Shown here: positions 19,767 to 31,763 of the stretch, piece after piece
Layout of the letters: every line of letters begins with the position of its first letter
Position numbering within the stretch: the first letter of the stretch is position 1
DNA from: Cellulomonas wangsupingiae
GTDB taxonomy: Bacteria; Actinomycetota; Actinomycetes; Actinomycetales; Cellulomonadaceae
DNA: 64,000 bases
Assembly: GCF_024508275.1 (NCBI RefSeq)
Contig: NZ_CP101989.1
Coordinates: 2,170,001-2,234,000, forward strand
Direction of reading: 5' to 3'
Program-made: the position numbers and the translations under genes
The notes under the pieces: model-generated
The model's database searches: none
Seen by the model: the letters and a program-made list of their open reading frames with translations, nothing else
What the model was told of the DNA's origin: nothing

Positions 19767-21793
19767 GCCCCCAGGATGCCAGGCTCGGCGCCCTGGGGGT
19801 CGCCTGACCCGCCGGGCGCCGGCGCGGCACCGGGGGCGCCGACCGGCCCGGCCAGGGCCGCGACCACCGCCTCGGCGGTGCGGGCGCCCATGCCCGGCAC
19901 CGTGGCGATCTCCTCGGCCGACGCCGCGCGCAGCCGCTTCACCGAGCCGAAGTGCCGCAGCAGCGCCGCCTTGCGAGCCGGGCCGAGGCCCGGCACGTCG
20001 TCGAGCACCGACGCCGTCATGCCCTTGCTGCGTCGCTTGCGGTGAGCAGTGATGGCGAACCGGTGCGCCTCGTCCCGCACCCGTTGCAGCAGGTACAGCC
20101 CTTCCGACGCGCGCCGCAGGATCACGGGGTACTCCTCCCCCGGCAGCCACACCTCCTCGAGGCGCTTCGCCAGGCCGCACAGGGCCACGTCGTCGATCCC
20201 GAGCTCGGCCAGCGCCGCGGCGGCCGCCGCCACCTGCGGCGGCCCGCCGTCGACCACCACGAGGTTGGGCGGGTAGGCGAACCGCGTGGGGCGGCCCGTG
20301 CGCTCGTCGATGGGACCGCTGCGCGGGGCGTCGTCCTCGTCGCCCTCCCCCAGGTCGAGGTCCTGCGAGTCGACACGGGCCGCGAGGTACCTCCGGAAGC
20401 GCCGCGTGATGACCTCGTGCATCGCCGCGGTGTCGTCGCGGGCACCCTCGCCCTCGGGCCCCCGCACGGTGAACAGCCGGTACTCGCTCTTGCGTGCCAG
20501 ACCGTCCTCGAAGACGACCATGGACGCCGACTGGTACGTGCCCTGGTTGTGCGACACGTCGTAGCACTCGATGCGCAGGGGCGCCGTCGGCAGGTCGAGC
20601 GCCTCCTGGATCTCGCGCAGCGCCAGGCTGCGGCTCGTCAGGTCGCCCGCACGCCGCGTGCGGTGCAGCGCGAGGGCGTGCTCGGCGTTGCGCAGCACCG
20701 TCGCCGCGAGCTCACGCTTGTCACCCCGCTGCGGCACGCGCACCTGCACCCGGCTGCCGCGCAGCCCGGACAGCCACGCCTGGACCTGCTCGACGTCCGT
20801 CGGCAGCACGGGGACCAGCACCTCCCGCGGCACCGACGCCGGGGCCGACTCGGCGTCCTCGTTGCCGTACACCTGCTGCAGGAGGTGCTCCACGAGCGCG
20901 GCGTCGTCCAGGTCCTCGACCTTCTCGACGACCCAGCCACGCTGACCGCGGATCCGCCCGTCGCGCACGTGGAAGACCTGGACCGCCGCCTCCAGCTCGT
21001 CCCCCGCGAGAGCGAACACGTCGGCGTCGGTCCCGTCGGACAGCACGACCGCGTTGCGCTCGGTGGCCTTCTCGAGCGTCGCGATGTCGTCGCGCAGCCG
21101 CGCGGCGCGCTCGTAGTCGAGCTCCGCGGCGGCCGCCTTCATGGCCTGCGTGAGCCTGCGCGTGAACCGCGCCGTGTCGCCCGCCATGAAGTCGCAGAAG
21201 TCCTGCGCGAGCTGGTGGTGCTCGTCGACGCCGATGCGGCCCACGCACGGCGCGGAGCACTTGTCGATGTAGCCCAGCAGGCACGGCCGGCCCTGCTGCC
21301 GGGCACGCTTGAAGACCCCGGCCGAGCAGGTGCGCACCGGGAAGACGCGCAGCAGCAGGTCGACGGTCTCCCGGATCGCCCACGCGTGGGCGTAGGGCCC
21401 GAAGTAGCGGGTCCCTCGTCGCTTCGCGCCGCGCATGACCTGCACACGGGGCACCTCGTCGGCCATCGTCACCGCCAGGTACGGGTACGACTTGTCGTCG
21501 CGGTACTTGACGTTGAACCGCGGGTCGAACTCCTTGATCCAGGTGAACTCCAGCGCCAGGGCCTCGACCTCGGTGCCGACGACCGTCCACTGCACCGATG
21601 CCGCCGTGGTGACCATCTGCTGCGTGCGCGGGTGCAGCCCGCCGATGTCCTGGAAGTAGCTGTTGAGCCGGTTGCGCAGGCTCTTGGCCTTGCCGACGTA
21701 GATGACGCGGCCGTGCTCGTCCCGGAACCGGTAGACGCCCGGGGCGTCCGGGATCTCACCCGGCGCGGGTCGGTAGGTCGCGGGATCGGCCAT
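19763..21793 (-). CDS. uvrC: Excinuclease ABC subunit C
   Basis: Endonuclease that makes both incisions in nucleotide excision repair. The 676-residue protein shows the N-terminal GIY-YIG domain ([30 protein letters not shown]), a UVR motif near [25 protein letters not shown], the RNase H-like C-terminal nuclease domain with [24 protein letters not shown] and [13 protein letters not shown], and helix-hairpin-helix repeats near the end ([38 protein letters not shown]). I start at the ATG at 21793 ([21 protein letters not shown]); the longer frame adds a non-conserved leader. Confidence 0.96.
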   Translation of the reverse strand: MADPATYRPAPGEIPDAPGVYRFRDEHGRVIYVGKAKSLRNRLNSYFQDIGGLHPRTQQMVTTAASVQWTVVGTEVEALALEFTWIKEFDPRFNVKYRDDKSYPYLAVTMADEVPRVQVMRGAKRRGTRYFGPYAHAWAIRETVDLLLRVFPVRTCSAGVFKRARQQGRPCLLGYIDKCSAPCVGRIGVDEHHQLAQDFCDFMAGDTARFTRRLTQAMKAAAAELDYERAARLRDDIATLEKATERNAVVLSDGTDADVFALAGDELEAAVQVFHVRDGRIRGQRGWVVEKVEDLDDAALVEHLLQQVYGNEDAESAPASVPREVLVPVLPTDVEQVQAWLSGLRGSRVQVRVPQRGDKRELAATVLRNAEHALALHRTRRAGDLTSRSLALREIQEALDLPTAPLRIECYDVSHNQGTYQSASMVVFEDGLARKSEYRLFTVRGPEGEGARDDTAAMHEVITRRFRRYLAARVDSQDLDLGEGDEDDAPRSGPIDERTGRPTRFAYPPNLVVVDGGPPQVAAAAAALAELGIDDVALCGLAKRLEEVWLPGEEYPVILRRASEGLYLLQRVRDEAHRFAITAHRKRRSKGMTASVLDDVPGLGPARKAALLRHFGSVKRLRAASAEEIATVPGMGARTAEAVVAALAGPVGAPGAAPAPGGSGDPQGAEPGILGA

Positions 21794-21882
21794 GCCTCCG
21801 AGCCTATGTCGGGTGACCGACAGACCCGTTCCCGCGCCCGGGCTCCCGGGGGGTACGCACCTCACGCTGTGACGCGCACCAC

Positions 21883-21888
21883 TAGGGT
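21883..21888 (+). promoter_or_regulatory. -10 box for a leaderless OsmC-family transcript
   Basis: TAGGGT fits the actinobacterial TANNNT -10 consensus and is followed by exactly six bases before the ATG at 21895, so transcription should start at or next to the A of the start codon. There is no Shine-Dalgarno sequence. Confidence 0.6.
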
Positions 21889-21894
21889 CTGTCC

Positions 21895-22407
21895 ATGGCA
21901 CAGCTGCTGCACCAGTACTCCGTCGACCTCACGTGGACCGGTGCGGGCGACGCCGGCACGGCGACCTACACGTCGTACGGCCGCGACCACACGCTGACCT
22001 CGGGCGCCAAGCCGCCGCTGCCCGGCACGTCCGACCCGCACTTCCGGGGCGACCCGAACCGCTGGTCGCCGGAGGACCTCCTGGTCGGCGCCCTCGCGCA
22101 GTGCCACATGCTCTGGTTCCTGCACCTGGCCGCCGCCGCCGGGGTCGTGGTCGTCGGCTACCAGGACGCGGCGTCGGGGACGATGCGCATCGAGGCCGCC
22201 GGGAACGGGCAGTTCACGGAGGTGGTGCTGCGCCCCCAGGTGCAGGTGCGCGGCACGACCACCGAGGGCGGCACCGTCGTCGCTCCCGAGCTGCTGGCGG
22301 ACCTCCACCACCGGGCGCACGAGCACTGCTTCATCGCGCGCTCCGTCAACTTCACGGTCCGGGTCACGCCCGGCGCCGTCACGGTCGAGCAGCAGCCGGC
22401 CGTCTGA
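21895..22407 (+). CDS. OsmC/Ohr-family peroxidase
   Basis: OsmC-fold proteins reduce organic hydroperoxides with two redox cysteines. Both candidate catalytic cysteines are present: [15 protein letters not shown] (about residue 68) and [12 protein letters not shown] (about residue 143). The 170-residue length fits the family. It is monocistronic and convergent with uvrA. The likely mRNA is leaderless (TAGGGT six bases before the ATG). It is closer to the general OsmC/YhfA-like group than to classical Ohr, so peroxidase activity is inferred, not certain. Confidence 0.88.
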   Translation: MAQLLHQYSVDLTWTGAGDAGTATYTSYGRDHTLTSGAKPPLPGTSDPHFRGDPNRWSPEDLLVGALAQCHMLWFLHLAAAAGVVVVGYQDAASGTMRIEAAGNGQFTEVVLRPQVQVRGTTTEGGTVVAPELLADLHHRAHEHCFIARSVNFTVRVTPGAVTVEQQPAV

Positions 22408-22408
22408 C

Positions 22409-22435
22409 GCGTCCCGCCGCGCCGGCGGCCGGCCG

Positions 22436-22449
<14 letters not shown>
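22409..22449. terminator. Weak inverted repeat between osmC-like gene and uvrA
   Basis: GCGTCCCG and CGGGACGC form an 8-bp stem around a 25-base GC-rich loop that can fold further. It sits at the junction of two convergent genes and overlaps the last codons of uvrA. It could serve both strands as a terminator, but the stem is short for this region and there is no T-tract. Confidence 0.3.
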
Positions 22450-25315
<2,866 letters not shown>

Positions 25316-25323
25316 AGCGGACG

Positions 25324-25329
25324 AGTCTA
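25324..25329 (-). promoter_or_regulatory. -10 box of uvrA
   Basis: TAGACT on the minus strand, nine bases from its last base to the GTG start codon of uvrA. A 17-base spacer would put the -35 element at 25347-25352, inside the LexA-like box. Confidence 0.5.
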
Positions 25330-25346
25330 CGTCGGACCACCGACAG

Positions 25347-25362
25347 TCGCACAGGTGTTCGA
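25347..25362 (-). promoter_or_regulatory. LexA-like SOS box upstream of uvrA
   Basis: On the minus strand TCGAACACCTGTGCGA matches the actinobacterial/Gram-positive LexA consensus TCGAAC-N4-GTTCGA at 11 of 12 defined positions (GTGCGA for GTTCGA). It overlaps the expected -35 hexamer of uvrA, the place where a repressor would block polymerase. It also lies about 65 bases before the divergent GH15 gene. Regulation by LexA is inferred from the match and position. Confidence 0.7.
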
Positions 25363-25425
25363 CCCTCGGGCGGTGCCGGCACGCCGCGCCCGCCCATCGT
25401 CGGGCGGGGGCACCGCGAGCGCGTC

Positions 25426-27312
25426 ATGCTGGTCGCGATGATCCCGCCCGCAGCCCCGCCCTCCGACGACCGCGGCCCCGCCCCCGGCCTCCTCGGCTGC
25501 CAGGTGCCCCTCGAGGAGTACGCCGTGCTCGGGGACGGGCACACCGCCGCGCTGGTCTCCCGGCGTGGCTCGGTCGACTGGCTGTGCCTGCCGCGGTTCG
25601 ACTCCGACGCGTGCTTCGCCGCCCTGCTCGGGACCCCCGAGCACGGCCGCTGGCTGCTCACCGTCCGCGACGCCACCGAGGTCACGCGCCGGTACCGTCG
25701 CGACTCGTTCGTCCTCGAGACGACCTACCGCAGCGCCCGGGGCACCGCGGTGGCCACGGAGGCCATGCCGCTGGGCGACGGCCGGGCCGACATCGTGCGC
25801 CGCGTGGAGTGCACGGACGGCGAGGTCGAGGTCGAGCACGAGTGGGTCGTGCGGTTCGGCTACGGCGCCGTCGTGCCGTGGGTGCGCCACGACACCGACG
25901 CCGACGGCTGCGACTCGATCCGCGCGGTCGCCGGCCCCGACTCCGTCGTCCTGCGGGGCGACCGGCTGCCGCAGGCCGACGACCACCGGCACCGTGACCG
26001 CTTCACCCTGCACGCCGGCGAGAGCGTCGAGCTGTCGATGACGTGGGTGCACTCCTGGGAGCCGGTCCCGCCACGGCTGTCCGTGCCCGACCGGGTCGAC
26101 GCCACGGCCGTCGCGTGGGGGGCGTGGGCACGCGGCTGCACGTACGACGGCCCGTACCGCGAGGCCGTGATCCGCTCCCTGCTGGTCCTGCGGATGCTCT
26201 CCGACGTCACCACGGGCGGCATCGTCGCCGCACCGACGACGTCGCTGCCCGAGACGTTCGGCGGCGAGCGCAACTGGGACTACCGCTACTGCTGGCTGCG
26301 CGACGCGGCGCTCACGCTCGAGGCGCTGCTGGAGCAGGGGTTCCGTGACGAGGCGACGCAGTGGCGCGACTGGCTCGAGCGCGCCGTCGCGGGCGAGCCC
26401 GAGGACCTGCAGATCATGTACCGGCTCGACGGGAGCCGCCGGCTGCCGGAGACCCGCCTCGACCACCTGCCCGGCTACGCCGGGTCACGTCCCGTGCGCC
26501 TCGGCAACGACGCCGTCGGCCAGGTCCAGCACGACGTGCTGGGCGAGGTCATGTCCGCCCTGGCGATGGCGCGCGACACGGGGCTGTCCGAGACGGCCGG
26601 CTCGTGGTCGCTGCAGCGCCGGCTCGTCGACGACCTGGCCGCGGCCTGGCACGAGCCGGACCGCGGGATCTGGGAGGTGCGCGGGCGACCGCAGCACTTC
26701 ACCCACTCCAAGATCATGGCCTGGGCGGCGCTCGACCGTGCGGTCCACGCCGTGGAGACCCACGACCTGCCCGGGCCGGTCGAGCGGTGGCGGCAGGTCC
26801 GCCAGGACATCCGTGACGACGTCCTCGCGCACGGGTGGGACGCCGAGCGCGGCACGTTCGTCCAGCACTACGGGGCGACGCACACCGACGCGTCGCTCCT
26901 GCAGCTGGTCCACGTCGGCTTCCTGCCGGCAGACGGACCCCACGTCCGCGGGACGGTGGCGGCGATCCGCGAGGAGCTCGAGGTGGCCCCCGGCCTGCTG
27001 CTGCGGTACCGCACGTCCCGCACGGACGACGGGCTGGCGGGCGCGGAGGCACCGTTCCTGGCCTGCTCGTTCTGGCTCGCCGACGCGCTCGCCCGCGGGG
27101 ACGACGTCGCCGGGGCTGCGCAGGTGCTCGACGCGGTCGTCCCCCTTGCGAACGACGTCGGCCTGCTGGCGGAGCAGTACGACCCCTGGGAGCGCCGCAT
27201 GGCCGGCAACGTGCCGCAGGCCCTGTCCCACCTCGCGCTCGTGCGTGCGGCGCACAGCCACCGCCTCGCGGTGGCACGCGCCGAGGCGACCACGGTGGCG
27301 GGTGCGCGGTGA
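25426..27312 (+). CDS. Glycoside hydrolase family 15 protein (trehalase/glucoamylase-like)
   Basis: GH15 enzymes are (alpha/alpha)6-barrel glycosidases that include glucoamylases and the actinobacterial trehalases. The 628-residue protein has the N-terminal beta-sandwich often annotated as trehalase-like (EEYAVLGDGHTAALVSRRGSVDWLCLPRFDSDACFAALLG) and the barrel with the substrate-site motif GGERNWDYRYCWLRDAALTLEAL. The end is DPWERRMAGNVPQALSHLALVRAA, where this family has its second acidic region. No signal peptide, so cytoplasmic. Start is uncertain: ATG at 25426 or 25438, neither with a good ribosome-binding site. Substrate is not shown by sequence; trehalose is a reasonable guess. The stop overlaps the next gene's GTG. 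Confidence 0.85.
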   Translation: MLVAMIPPAAPPSDDRGPAPGLLGCQVPLEEYAVLGDGHTAALVSRRGSVDWLCLPRFDSDACFAALLGTPEHGRWLLTVRDATEVTRRYRRDSFVLETTYRSARGTAVATEAMPLGDGRADIVRRVECTDGEVEVEHEWVVRFGYGAVVPWVRHDTDADGCDSIRAVAGPDSVVLRGDRLPQADDHRHRDRFTLHAGESVELSMTWVHSWEPVPPRLSVPDRVDATAVAWGAWARGCTYDGPYREAVIRSLLVLRMLSDVTTGGIVAAPTTSLPETFGGERNWDYRYCWLRDAALTLEALLEQGFRDEATQWRDWLERAVAGEPEDLQIMYRLDGSRRLPETRLDHLPGYAGSRPVRLGNDAVGQVQHDVLGEVMSALAMARDTGLSETAGSWSLQRRLVDDLAAAWHEPDRGIWEVRGRPQHFTHSKIMAWAALDRAVHAVETHDLPGPVERWRQVRQDIRDDVLAHGWDAERGTFVQHYGATHTDASLLQLVHVGFLPADGPHVRGTVAAIREELEVAPGLLLRYRTSRTDDGLAGAEAPFLACSFWLADALARGDDVAGAAQVLDAVVPLANDVGLLAEQYDPWERRMAGNVPQALSHLALVRAAHSHRLAVARAEATTVAGAR

Positions 27313-28022
27313 ACGACGGCTACACCGGCCGCGTGCGCCCTGGGGGTGCGAGCGACGTGCGCCTGCTCGGCGCCGCGGAGATCCGCAAGGCGTCCGTCGG
27401 GCCGATGGACAACGCCGCGTACCTCGTGACGTGCCGACGCTCGGGTGCGCAGCTGCTCGTGGACGCACCGGCCGACCCGGACCGTCTGCTCGCGCTGGTG
27501 CGCGAGGGGTCCGCCGCGGGCCGGCTCGACACCGTCGTCGTCACCCACCGGCACGGCGACCACCTGGGCGCGCTCGCACCGCTCGTGGCGCGGACGGGTG
27601 CGGCGGTCGCGGCCGGCGAGGACGACGCGGACGCCGTGGAGCAGGCCACGGGGTGCGCGGTGGGCACGCGGCTGGCGCACGGCGACACGATCTCCGTCGG
27701 GCGGCTGGTGCTCGACGTGGTCGCGCTGCGCGGGCACACGCCCGGGTCGGTCGCCCTCGCCCTGACCGAGCCGCCGGCTGCCGACGCACCGGGCGCCGTG
27801 CCCGGCCGGGTGCACCTGTTCACCGGTGACTCGCTGTTCCCCGGGGGCGTCGGCGCGACCGGCGGCGACGTCGCCAGGTTCGGCCGACTCCTGGGCGACG
27901 TCACCTCGCGCGTCTTCGACCGGTACCGCGACGACACCTGGGTGTACCCGGGGCACGGCGACGACACCACGCTGGGCGCGCAGCGCCCCGCGCTGCCGCA
28001 GTGGGCCGCCCGCGGCTGGTGA
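27309..28022 (+). CDS. Metallo-beta-lactamase fold hydrolase
   Basis: The 237-residue protein carries the metal-binding signature VVVTHRHGDHLGALAPL (HxHxDH), with further ligands expected in ALRGHTPGSVAL, FTGDSLFPGG and VYPGHGDDTTLG. This order is typical of glyoxalase II-like and related hydrolases of small thioesters or lactones. It starts at a GTG overlapping the GH15 stop (GTGA), so both are made from one message, though no shared pathway is obvious. Substrate unknown. Confidence 0.85.
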   Translation: MNDGYTGRVRPGGASDVRLLGAAEIRKASVGPMDNAAYLVTCRRSGAQLLVDAPADPDRLLALVREGSAAGRLDTVVVTHRHGDHLGALAPLVARTGAAVAAGEDDADAVEQATGCAVGTRLAHGDTISVGRLVLDVVALRGHTPGSVALALTEPPAADAPGAVPGRVHLFTGDSLFPGGVGATGGDVARFGRLLGDVTSRVFDRYRDDTWVYPGHGDDTTLGAQRPALPQWAARGW

Positions 28023-28025
28023 GCG

Positions 28026-29189
28026 TCAGCCCTCCGGCGGGCCCAGCACCGACGTCGCGACCGTCGCGTGCGCCGACTCGTCGTCGGAGGGGTGGTAGAT
28101 GCCCGCGAGCACGTCGCGGTACAGCCGTGCCAGCTCGCTGCCCGTGAAGTAGGCGCCACCGCCCGACACGCGCAGGGCGAGGTCCACGACGACGCGTGCC
28201 GTCTCCGTCGCACGCACCTTGAGCCCCACGAGCTGGGCGAACCAGCGCGTGCCGTGGTCGACCTGCTCGTCGACGTCCCGCGCCAGCGCGAACACCTGGA
28301 GCTCGGCACCGTCCTGGGCCAGGGCGGCGTCGGCGATGCGCCAGCGGATGTCGGGATCCTGCGCGTAGGAGCGTCCGTCGTGCTTGAACGACGTGCGCCG
28401 GCGGGCGTGCGCCACCCCGAGCTCGAGCGCGCGCCGTCCGATCCCGGTGTACACGGCCGCGAGCAGCGTCTCGAAGACGGCGAACAGCGCGAAGACGAAC
28501 GAGTCCGCGGACGGGCCCGGGGGCAGCCGGCGGTACACGCGGCCTGCTGGTGCGTACGCGCCGTCGAGCACGGTGGTCGCCGACTGCGTGGCCCGCATGC
28601 CGAGGGTGTCCCAGTCGTCGCGGGCCTGCACGCCGCCGTCCTCGCGCGCGACGACGCCGTGCACGAGGCGCGGGTCGTCGGGGTCGGAGTCGTCGAGCCC
28701 GAACGTGGCGAGCCGGGTCCACACCGGCGAGAGGGACGTGAAGATCTTCGTCCCGTGGTAGCGGTAGCCGCCGTCGGGCTGCGGCACGGCGCGGGTGCGC
28801 GAACCGAACATCACCAGGTCGTTGCCGGCCTCGGAGTTGCCGAACGCGAAGACCTCCCCCGCGGCGGCGTCACGGAGCACGAACTCGACGGACGCGTCGC
28901 CGCGCGCGTCGAGCAGCGCGGCGAGACCCGTCACCACGAGGTGCATGTTCACGGCCAGTGCGGTCGCCGGCGCTGCCGCGGCGAGCCGCGCCTGCTCGCG
29001 GGCGACCTCCTCGAGCGTGAGGCCGGCCCCTCCGAGCCGCTCGGGCACGAAGGCTGTCAGGTAGCCCGCGGCGACCAGGTCGGCGAGGTCGTCGTGCGGG
29101 AAGGTGTTGGCACGGTCGTGCCCGTCGGCGCGGTCGTGGACGCGCTCGAGCAGGTCGTCGGTCAGGAGGGTGCGCAGCTGCCGGGTCAT
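28026..29189 (-). CDS. Acyl-CoA dehydrogenase-like flavoprotein
   Basis: The 387-residue protein follows the acyl-CoA dehydrogenase fold: an N-terminal helical domain (PHDDLADLVAAGYLTAFVPERLGGAGLTLEEVAREQARLA), a middle beta domain (GNSEAGND..., YRYHGTKIFTSLSPVWTRLATFG, DDWDTLGMRATQSATTVLDG) and a C-terminal four-helix domain. At the place where MCAD-type enzymes carry the catalytic glutamate (IYEGT), this protein reads AGIYHPSDDESAH, so that residue appears to be lost. It may be a flavin-dependent oxygenase of the same fold or use a different base. The ATG at 29189 has a weak ribosome-binding site. Monocistronic; convergent with the MBL gene. Confidence 0.75.
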   Translation of the reverse strand: MTRQLRTLLTDDLLERVHDRADGHDRANTFPHDDLADLVAAGYLTAFVPERLGGAGLTLEEVAREQARLAAAAPATALAVNMHLVVTGLAALLDARGDASVEFVLRDAAAGEVFAFGNSEAGNDLVMFGSRTRAVPQPDGGYRYHGTKIFTSLSPVWTRLATFGLDDSDPDDPRLVHGVVAREDGGVQARDDWDTLGMRATQSATTVLDGAYAPAGRVYRRLPPGPSADSFVFALFAVFETLLAAVYTGIGRRALELGVAHARRRTSFKHDGRSYAQDPDIRWRIADAALAQDGAELQVFALARDVDEQVDHGTRWFAQLVGLKVRATETARVVVDLALRVSGGGAYFTGSELARLYRDVLAGIYHPSDDESAHATVATSVLGPPEG

Positions 29190-29297
29190 CGGTGCGTCCG
29201 CGTCGTCGTGGTCATGCCGTCCACTCTGCCACCGCCGCGGCGCGGGGTACGGCGTCGCCGGCGCGCCCGGGCTCCGGCTCGGGCAGGATGTGACGCC

Positions 29298-29588
29298 ATG
29301 AGCATCTTCGCCGTCCGCTACACCTACGACGAGCGCGCCGAGGTCCGCGACGCCGTGCGCCCCGAGCACCGGGCCTGGCTGGCCGGGCAGGCCGACGCCG
29401 GCGTGCTGCTGGGCTCGGGCCCGTTCACGGACGGCACGCCTGGTGCGCTGCTCGTCCTGCGCGCCGACGACGAGACCGCCCTGCGGAGCGTGCTCGCGCA
29501 GGACCCCTTCGCGCGCGAGGGCCTCGTGGCGCAGACGGAGGTGCGCGCGTGGGAGGTCGTCCTGGGTCCGTGGTCCGTCACCGCCTGA
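29298..29588 (+). CDS. YciI-family protein
   Basis: Small protein of 96 residues with the ferredoxin-like YciI/dimeric alpha-beta barrel fold: MSIFAVRYTYDERAEVRDAVRPEHRAWLAGQADAGVLLGSGPFTDGTPGALLVL is the family pattern, including the His in PEHRAWL, the conserved catalytic-site candidate. The stop is contained in a small tandem repeat (unit CCGTCACCGCCTGA, copies at 29575 and 29589). Its role in the cell is unknown; some relatives act in aromatic degradation. Divergent from the acyl-CoA dehydrogenase-like gene. Confidence 0.85.
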   Translation: MSIFAVRYTYDERAEVRDAVRPEHRAWLAGQADAGVLLGSGPFTDGTPGALLVLRADDETALRSVLAQDPFAREGLVAQTEVRAWEVVLGPWSVTA

Positions 29589-29643
29589 CCGTCACCGCCT
29601 GACCGTCACCCCCTCGGTCGGCCCGCGGCACGGCGACGCCCCG

Positions 29644-30654
29644 TCAGGGCAGCGGTGGCGTGCCCGGTGGGCGGCCGGCGAGCCGGCGCACCCGGACGAG
29701 GCTCGCGACCGTCGCCCCACCGAGCGCGACCGCGATGACGGCCAGCGACACCCACGTCGGCACCTCGGGCGCCCACGGCACCGGCTCACCACCGTTGACG
29801 AACCCGAGCGAGTTCGTCGCCAGCGCCTCCAGGACGAGCTTGACGCCGATGAAGGCGAGGACCGCCGCGAGGCCGTACGGCAGGTAGACGAGCCGGTCGA
29901 GCAGCCCACCCAGCAGGAAGTACAGCTGTCGCAGACCCATGAGCGCGAAGACGTTCGCCGTGAACACGATGAACGGGTCGTGCGTCAGGCCGAAGATGGC
30001 CGGGATCGAGTCGAACGCGAACAGCACGTCCGTCGTGCCGATCGCGACGAAGACGACGACCAGCGGGGTGAACACCCGGCGTCCGGCGTGCTCGGTGCGG
30101 ACCCTGCCGCCGTCGTACCCCGGTGACATCGGCAGCACGCGGCGGACGGCCCGCACCAGCGCGTTCTCCTCGTACTCCTCGTCGGCGCCGCCGACGCCGC
30201 CGCGCGCGAGCTTGACCGCCGTCCACACCAGGAACGCGCCGAACACGTAGAACACCCACGTGTACCGCTCGATGATCGCCGCACCGGCGAGGATGAAGCC
30301 CGCCCGCAGGACGAGCGCCACGATGATGCCCACCATGAGCACGCGCTGCTGCTGCGCCCGCGGGACCGCGAAGCTCGACATGATGAGCAGGAACACGAAG
30401 AGGTTGTCCACCGACAGGCTGTACTCGGTCAGCCAGCCGGCGACGAACTCCTCGGCCGGCGCGGCGCCGCCGACCACCGCGAGGAGACCGGCGAACGCCA
30501 GCGCCAGCGCGACGTAGACGAGCACCCAGACCACGCTCTCGCGCACGGACGGCACGTGGGGCCTGCGCCGCACGATCGCGAGGTCGGTCACGAGGATCGC
30601 CACGACGGCGACCAGCGACGCGATCTCGAACGCGACCGGCAGCTCGTGCGTCAC
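29644..30654 (-). CDS. TerC-family integral membrane protein (second of a pair)
   Basis: TerC/Alx proteins are multi-pass membrane transporters; several export manganese. The 336-residue protein has about nine hydrophobic segments and the family motifs EYSLSVDNLFVFLLIMSSFAVP and FVAIGTTDVLFAFDSIPAIFGLTHDPFIVFTANVFALMGLRQLYFLL, with acidic residues in the membrane. It starts at a GTG in the stop codon of the upstream terC paralogue (GTGA), so both are translated from the same riboswitch-led mRNA. No ter resistance operon genes (terD, terZ) are nearby, so metal transport is the better reading than tellurite resistance. Confidence 0.9.
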   Translation of the reverse strand: MTHELPVAFEIASLVAVVAILVTDLAIVRRRPHVPSVRESVVWVLVYVALALAFAGLLAVVGGAAPAEEFVAGWLTEYSLSVDNLFVFLLIMSSFAVPRAQQQRVLMVGIIVALVLRAGFILAGAAIIERYTWVFYVFGAFLVWTAVKLARGGVGGADEEYEENALVRAVRRVLPMSPGYDGGRVRTEHAGRRVFTPLVVVFVAIGTTDVLFAFDSIPAIFGLTHDPFIVFTANVFALMGLRQLYFLLGGLLDRLVYLPYGLAAVLAFIGVKLVLEALATNSLGFVNGGEPVPWAPEVPTWVSLAVIAVALGGATVASLVRVRRLAGRPPGTPPLP

Positions 30655-31730
30655 GAGCGGTCGGCCTCACCCTCCGGCGTACGACGCTCGGTGGCGGTGC
30701 CGGGGTGCTCGTGGTGCTCGGGCGCCAGGCCGTACGTCGCCACGTGGAGCGCCCGCGCCGCCTCGTCCTTGCGGGTGCGCCGCAGCGACAGGATCGTCGT
30801 CACCGCGAGCGTGCCGACGATGAACCCGAGGGAGACCCAGGTGCCGATCTCCGGGACGGCCGTCACGTGCTCACCGCCGTTGATGAACGGGACCTCGTTG
30901 GTGTGCAGCGCGTGGATCACCAGCTTGATGCCGATGAAGCCGAGGATCGCGCCCAGCCCGTAGGAGAGGTACACGAGCTTGTCGAGGAGCCCGTCGATGA
31001 GGAAGAACAGCTGGCGCAGGCCGAGCAGGGAGAAGGCGTTCGCCGTGAAGACGAGGAACGTCTCCTGCGTGAGGCCGAAGATCGCGGGGATGGAGTCGAC
31101 CGCGAAGATGATGTCCGCGGTGCCGATCGCGATCATCACGATGAGCATCGGCGTCAGCAGGCGCTTGCCGTCGACGCGGACGACCATCTTGTCGCCGACG
31201 TAGTCGTCCGTCGTCGGGAACACCCGCCGCGTCCAGCGCAGCACCGCGTTCTCGTGGTACTCGTCGTCCTCCGTGCTGCCCGACCTGACCTGGGTCCACG
31301 CGGTGTAGAGCAGGAACGCACCGAAGACGTAGAAGATCCACGACAGGTTCTCGATCATCGCCGCGCCGGCGAAGATGAAGGCGGTCCGGAGCACCAGCGC
31401 GATCGTGATCCCGATCAGCAGGACCTTCTGCTGGTACAGCCGCGGGACGCGGAAGCTCGCCATGATCAGCACGAACACGAAGAGGTTGTCGACCGACAGG
31501 CTCTTCTCGGTCACGTACCCGGCGAAGTACTCGGCACCGTAGGTGGAGCCCCACACCGCCCAGACGATGACGCCGAAGATCAGCGCGATCGCGACGTACC
31601 CGGCGGACCACCAGGCCGACTCACGCATCGTCGGCTCGTGCGGTGAGCGCACGTGGCCGACGTAGTCGACCGCGAGCATGACGATGAGGACGGCAACGAT
31701 GACCGCCCACACCCAGACAGGAACATCCAC
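30651..31730 (-). CDS. TerC-family membrane protein (first of a pair), riboswitch-controlled
   Basis: A 359-residue paralogue of the downstream gene with the same motifs: EKSLSVDNLFVFVLIMASFRVP and MIAIGTADIIFAVDSIPAIFGLTQETFLVFTANAFSLLGLRQLFFLIDGLLDKLVYLSYGLG. I place the start at the GTG at 31730, preceded by GGAGGTCTGTCC; the longer frame upstream is the riboswitch, not protein. A yybP-ykoY element ends about 30 bases before the start, which links the protein to manganese. The C-terminal 40 residues are charged and cytoplasmic-looking. A role in manganese efflux or in loading exported metalloproteins is inferred from the family. Confidence 0.92.
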   Translation of the reverse strand: MDVPVWVWAVIVAVLIVMLAVDYVGHVRSPHEPTMRESAWWSAGYVAIALIFGVIVWAVWGSTYGAEYFAGYVTEKSLSVDNLFVFVLIMASFRVPRLYQQKVLLIGITIALVLRTAFIFAGAAMIENLSWIFYVFGAFLLYTAWTQVRSGSTEDDEYHENAVLRWTRRVFPTTDDYVGDKMVVRVDGKRLLTPMLIVMIAIGTADIIFAVDSIPAIFGLTQETFLVFTANAFSLLGLRQLFFLIDGLLDKLVYLSYGLGAILGFIGIKLVIHALHTNEVPFINGGEHVTAVPEIGTWVSLGFIVGTLAVTTILSLRRTRKDEAARALHVATYGLAPEHHEHPGTATERRTPEGEADRS

Positions 31731-31763
31731 GGACAGACCTCCGCACAGAGACGACTGATGACT

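Noticed and set aside
18825..20567. Longer rapZ frame extending 267 codons upstream
   Set aside because: The extra part is antisense-like filler within uvrC in another frame; the ATG at 19766 overlaps the uvrC stop as expected for coupled genes.
29575..29611. Tandem repeat CCGTCACCGCCTGA after the YciI gene
   Set aside because: Two full and one partial 14-base copy around a stop codon; most likely replication slippage with no function.
29644..31730. Tellurite resistance cluster
   Set aside because: Only terC paralogues occur, with a manganese riboswitch; no terA, terB, terD, terE or terZ.
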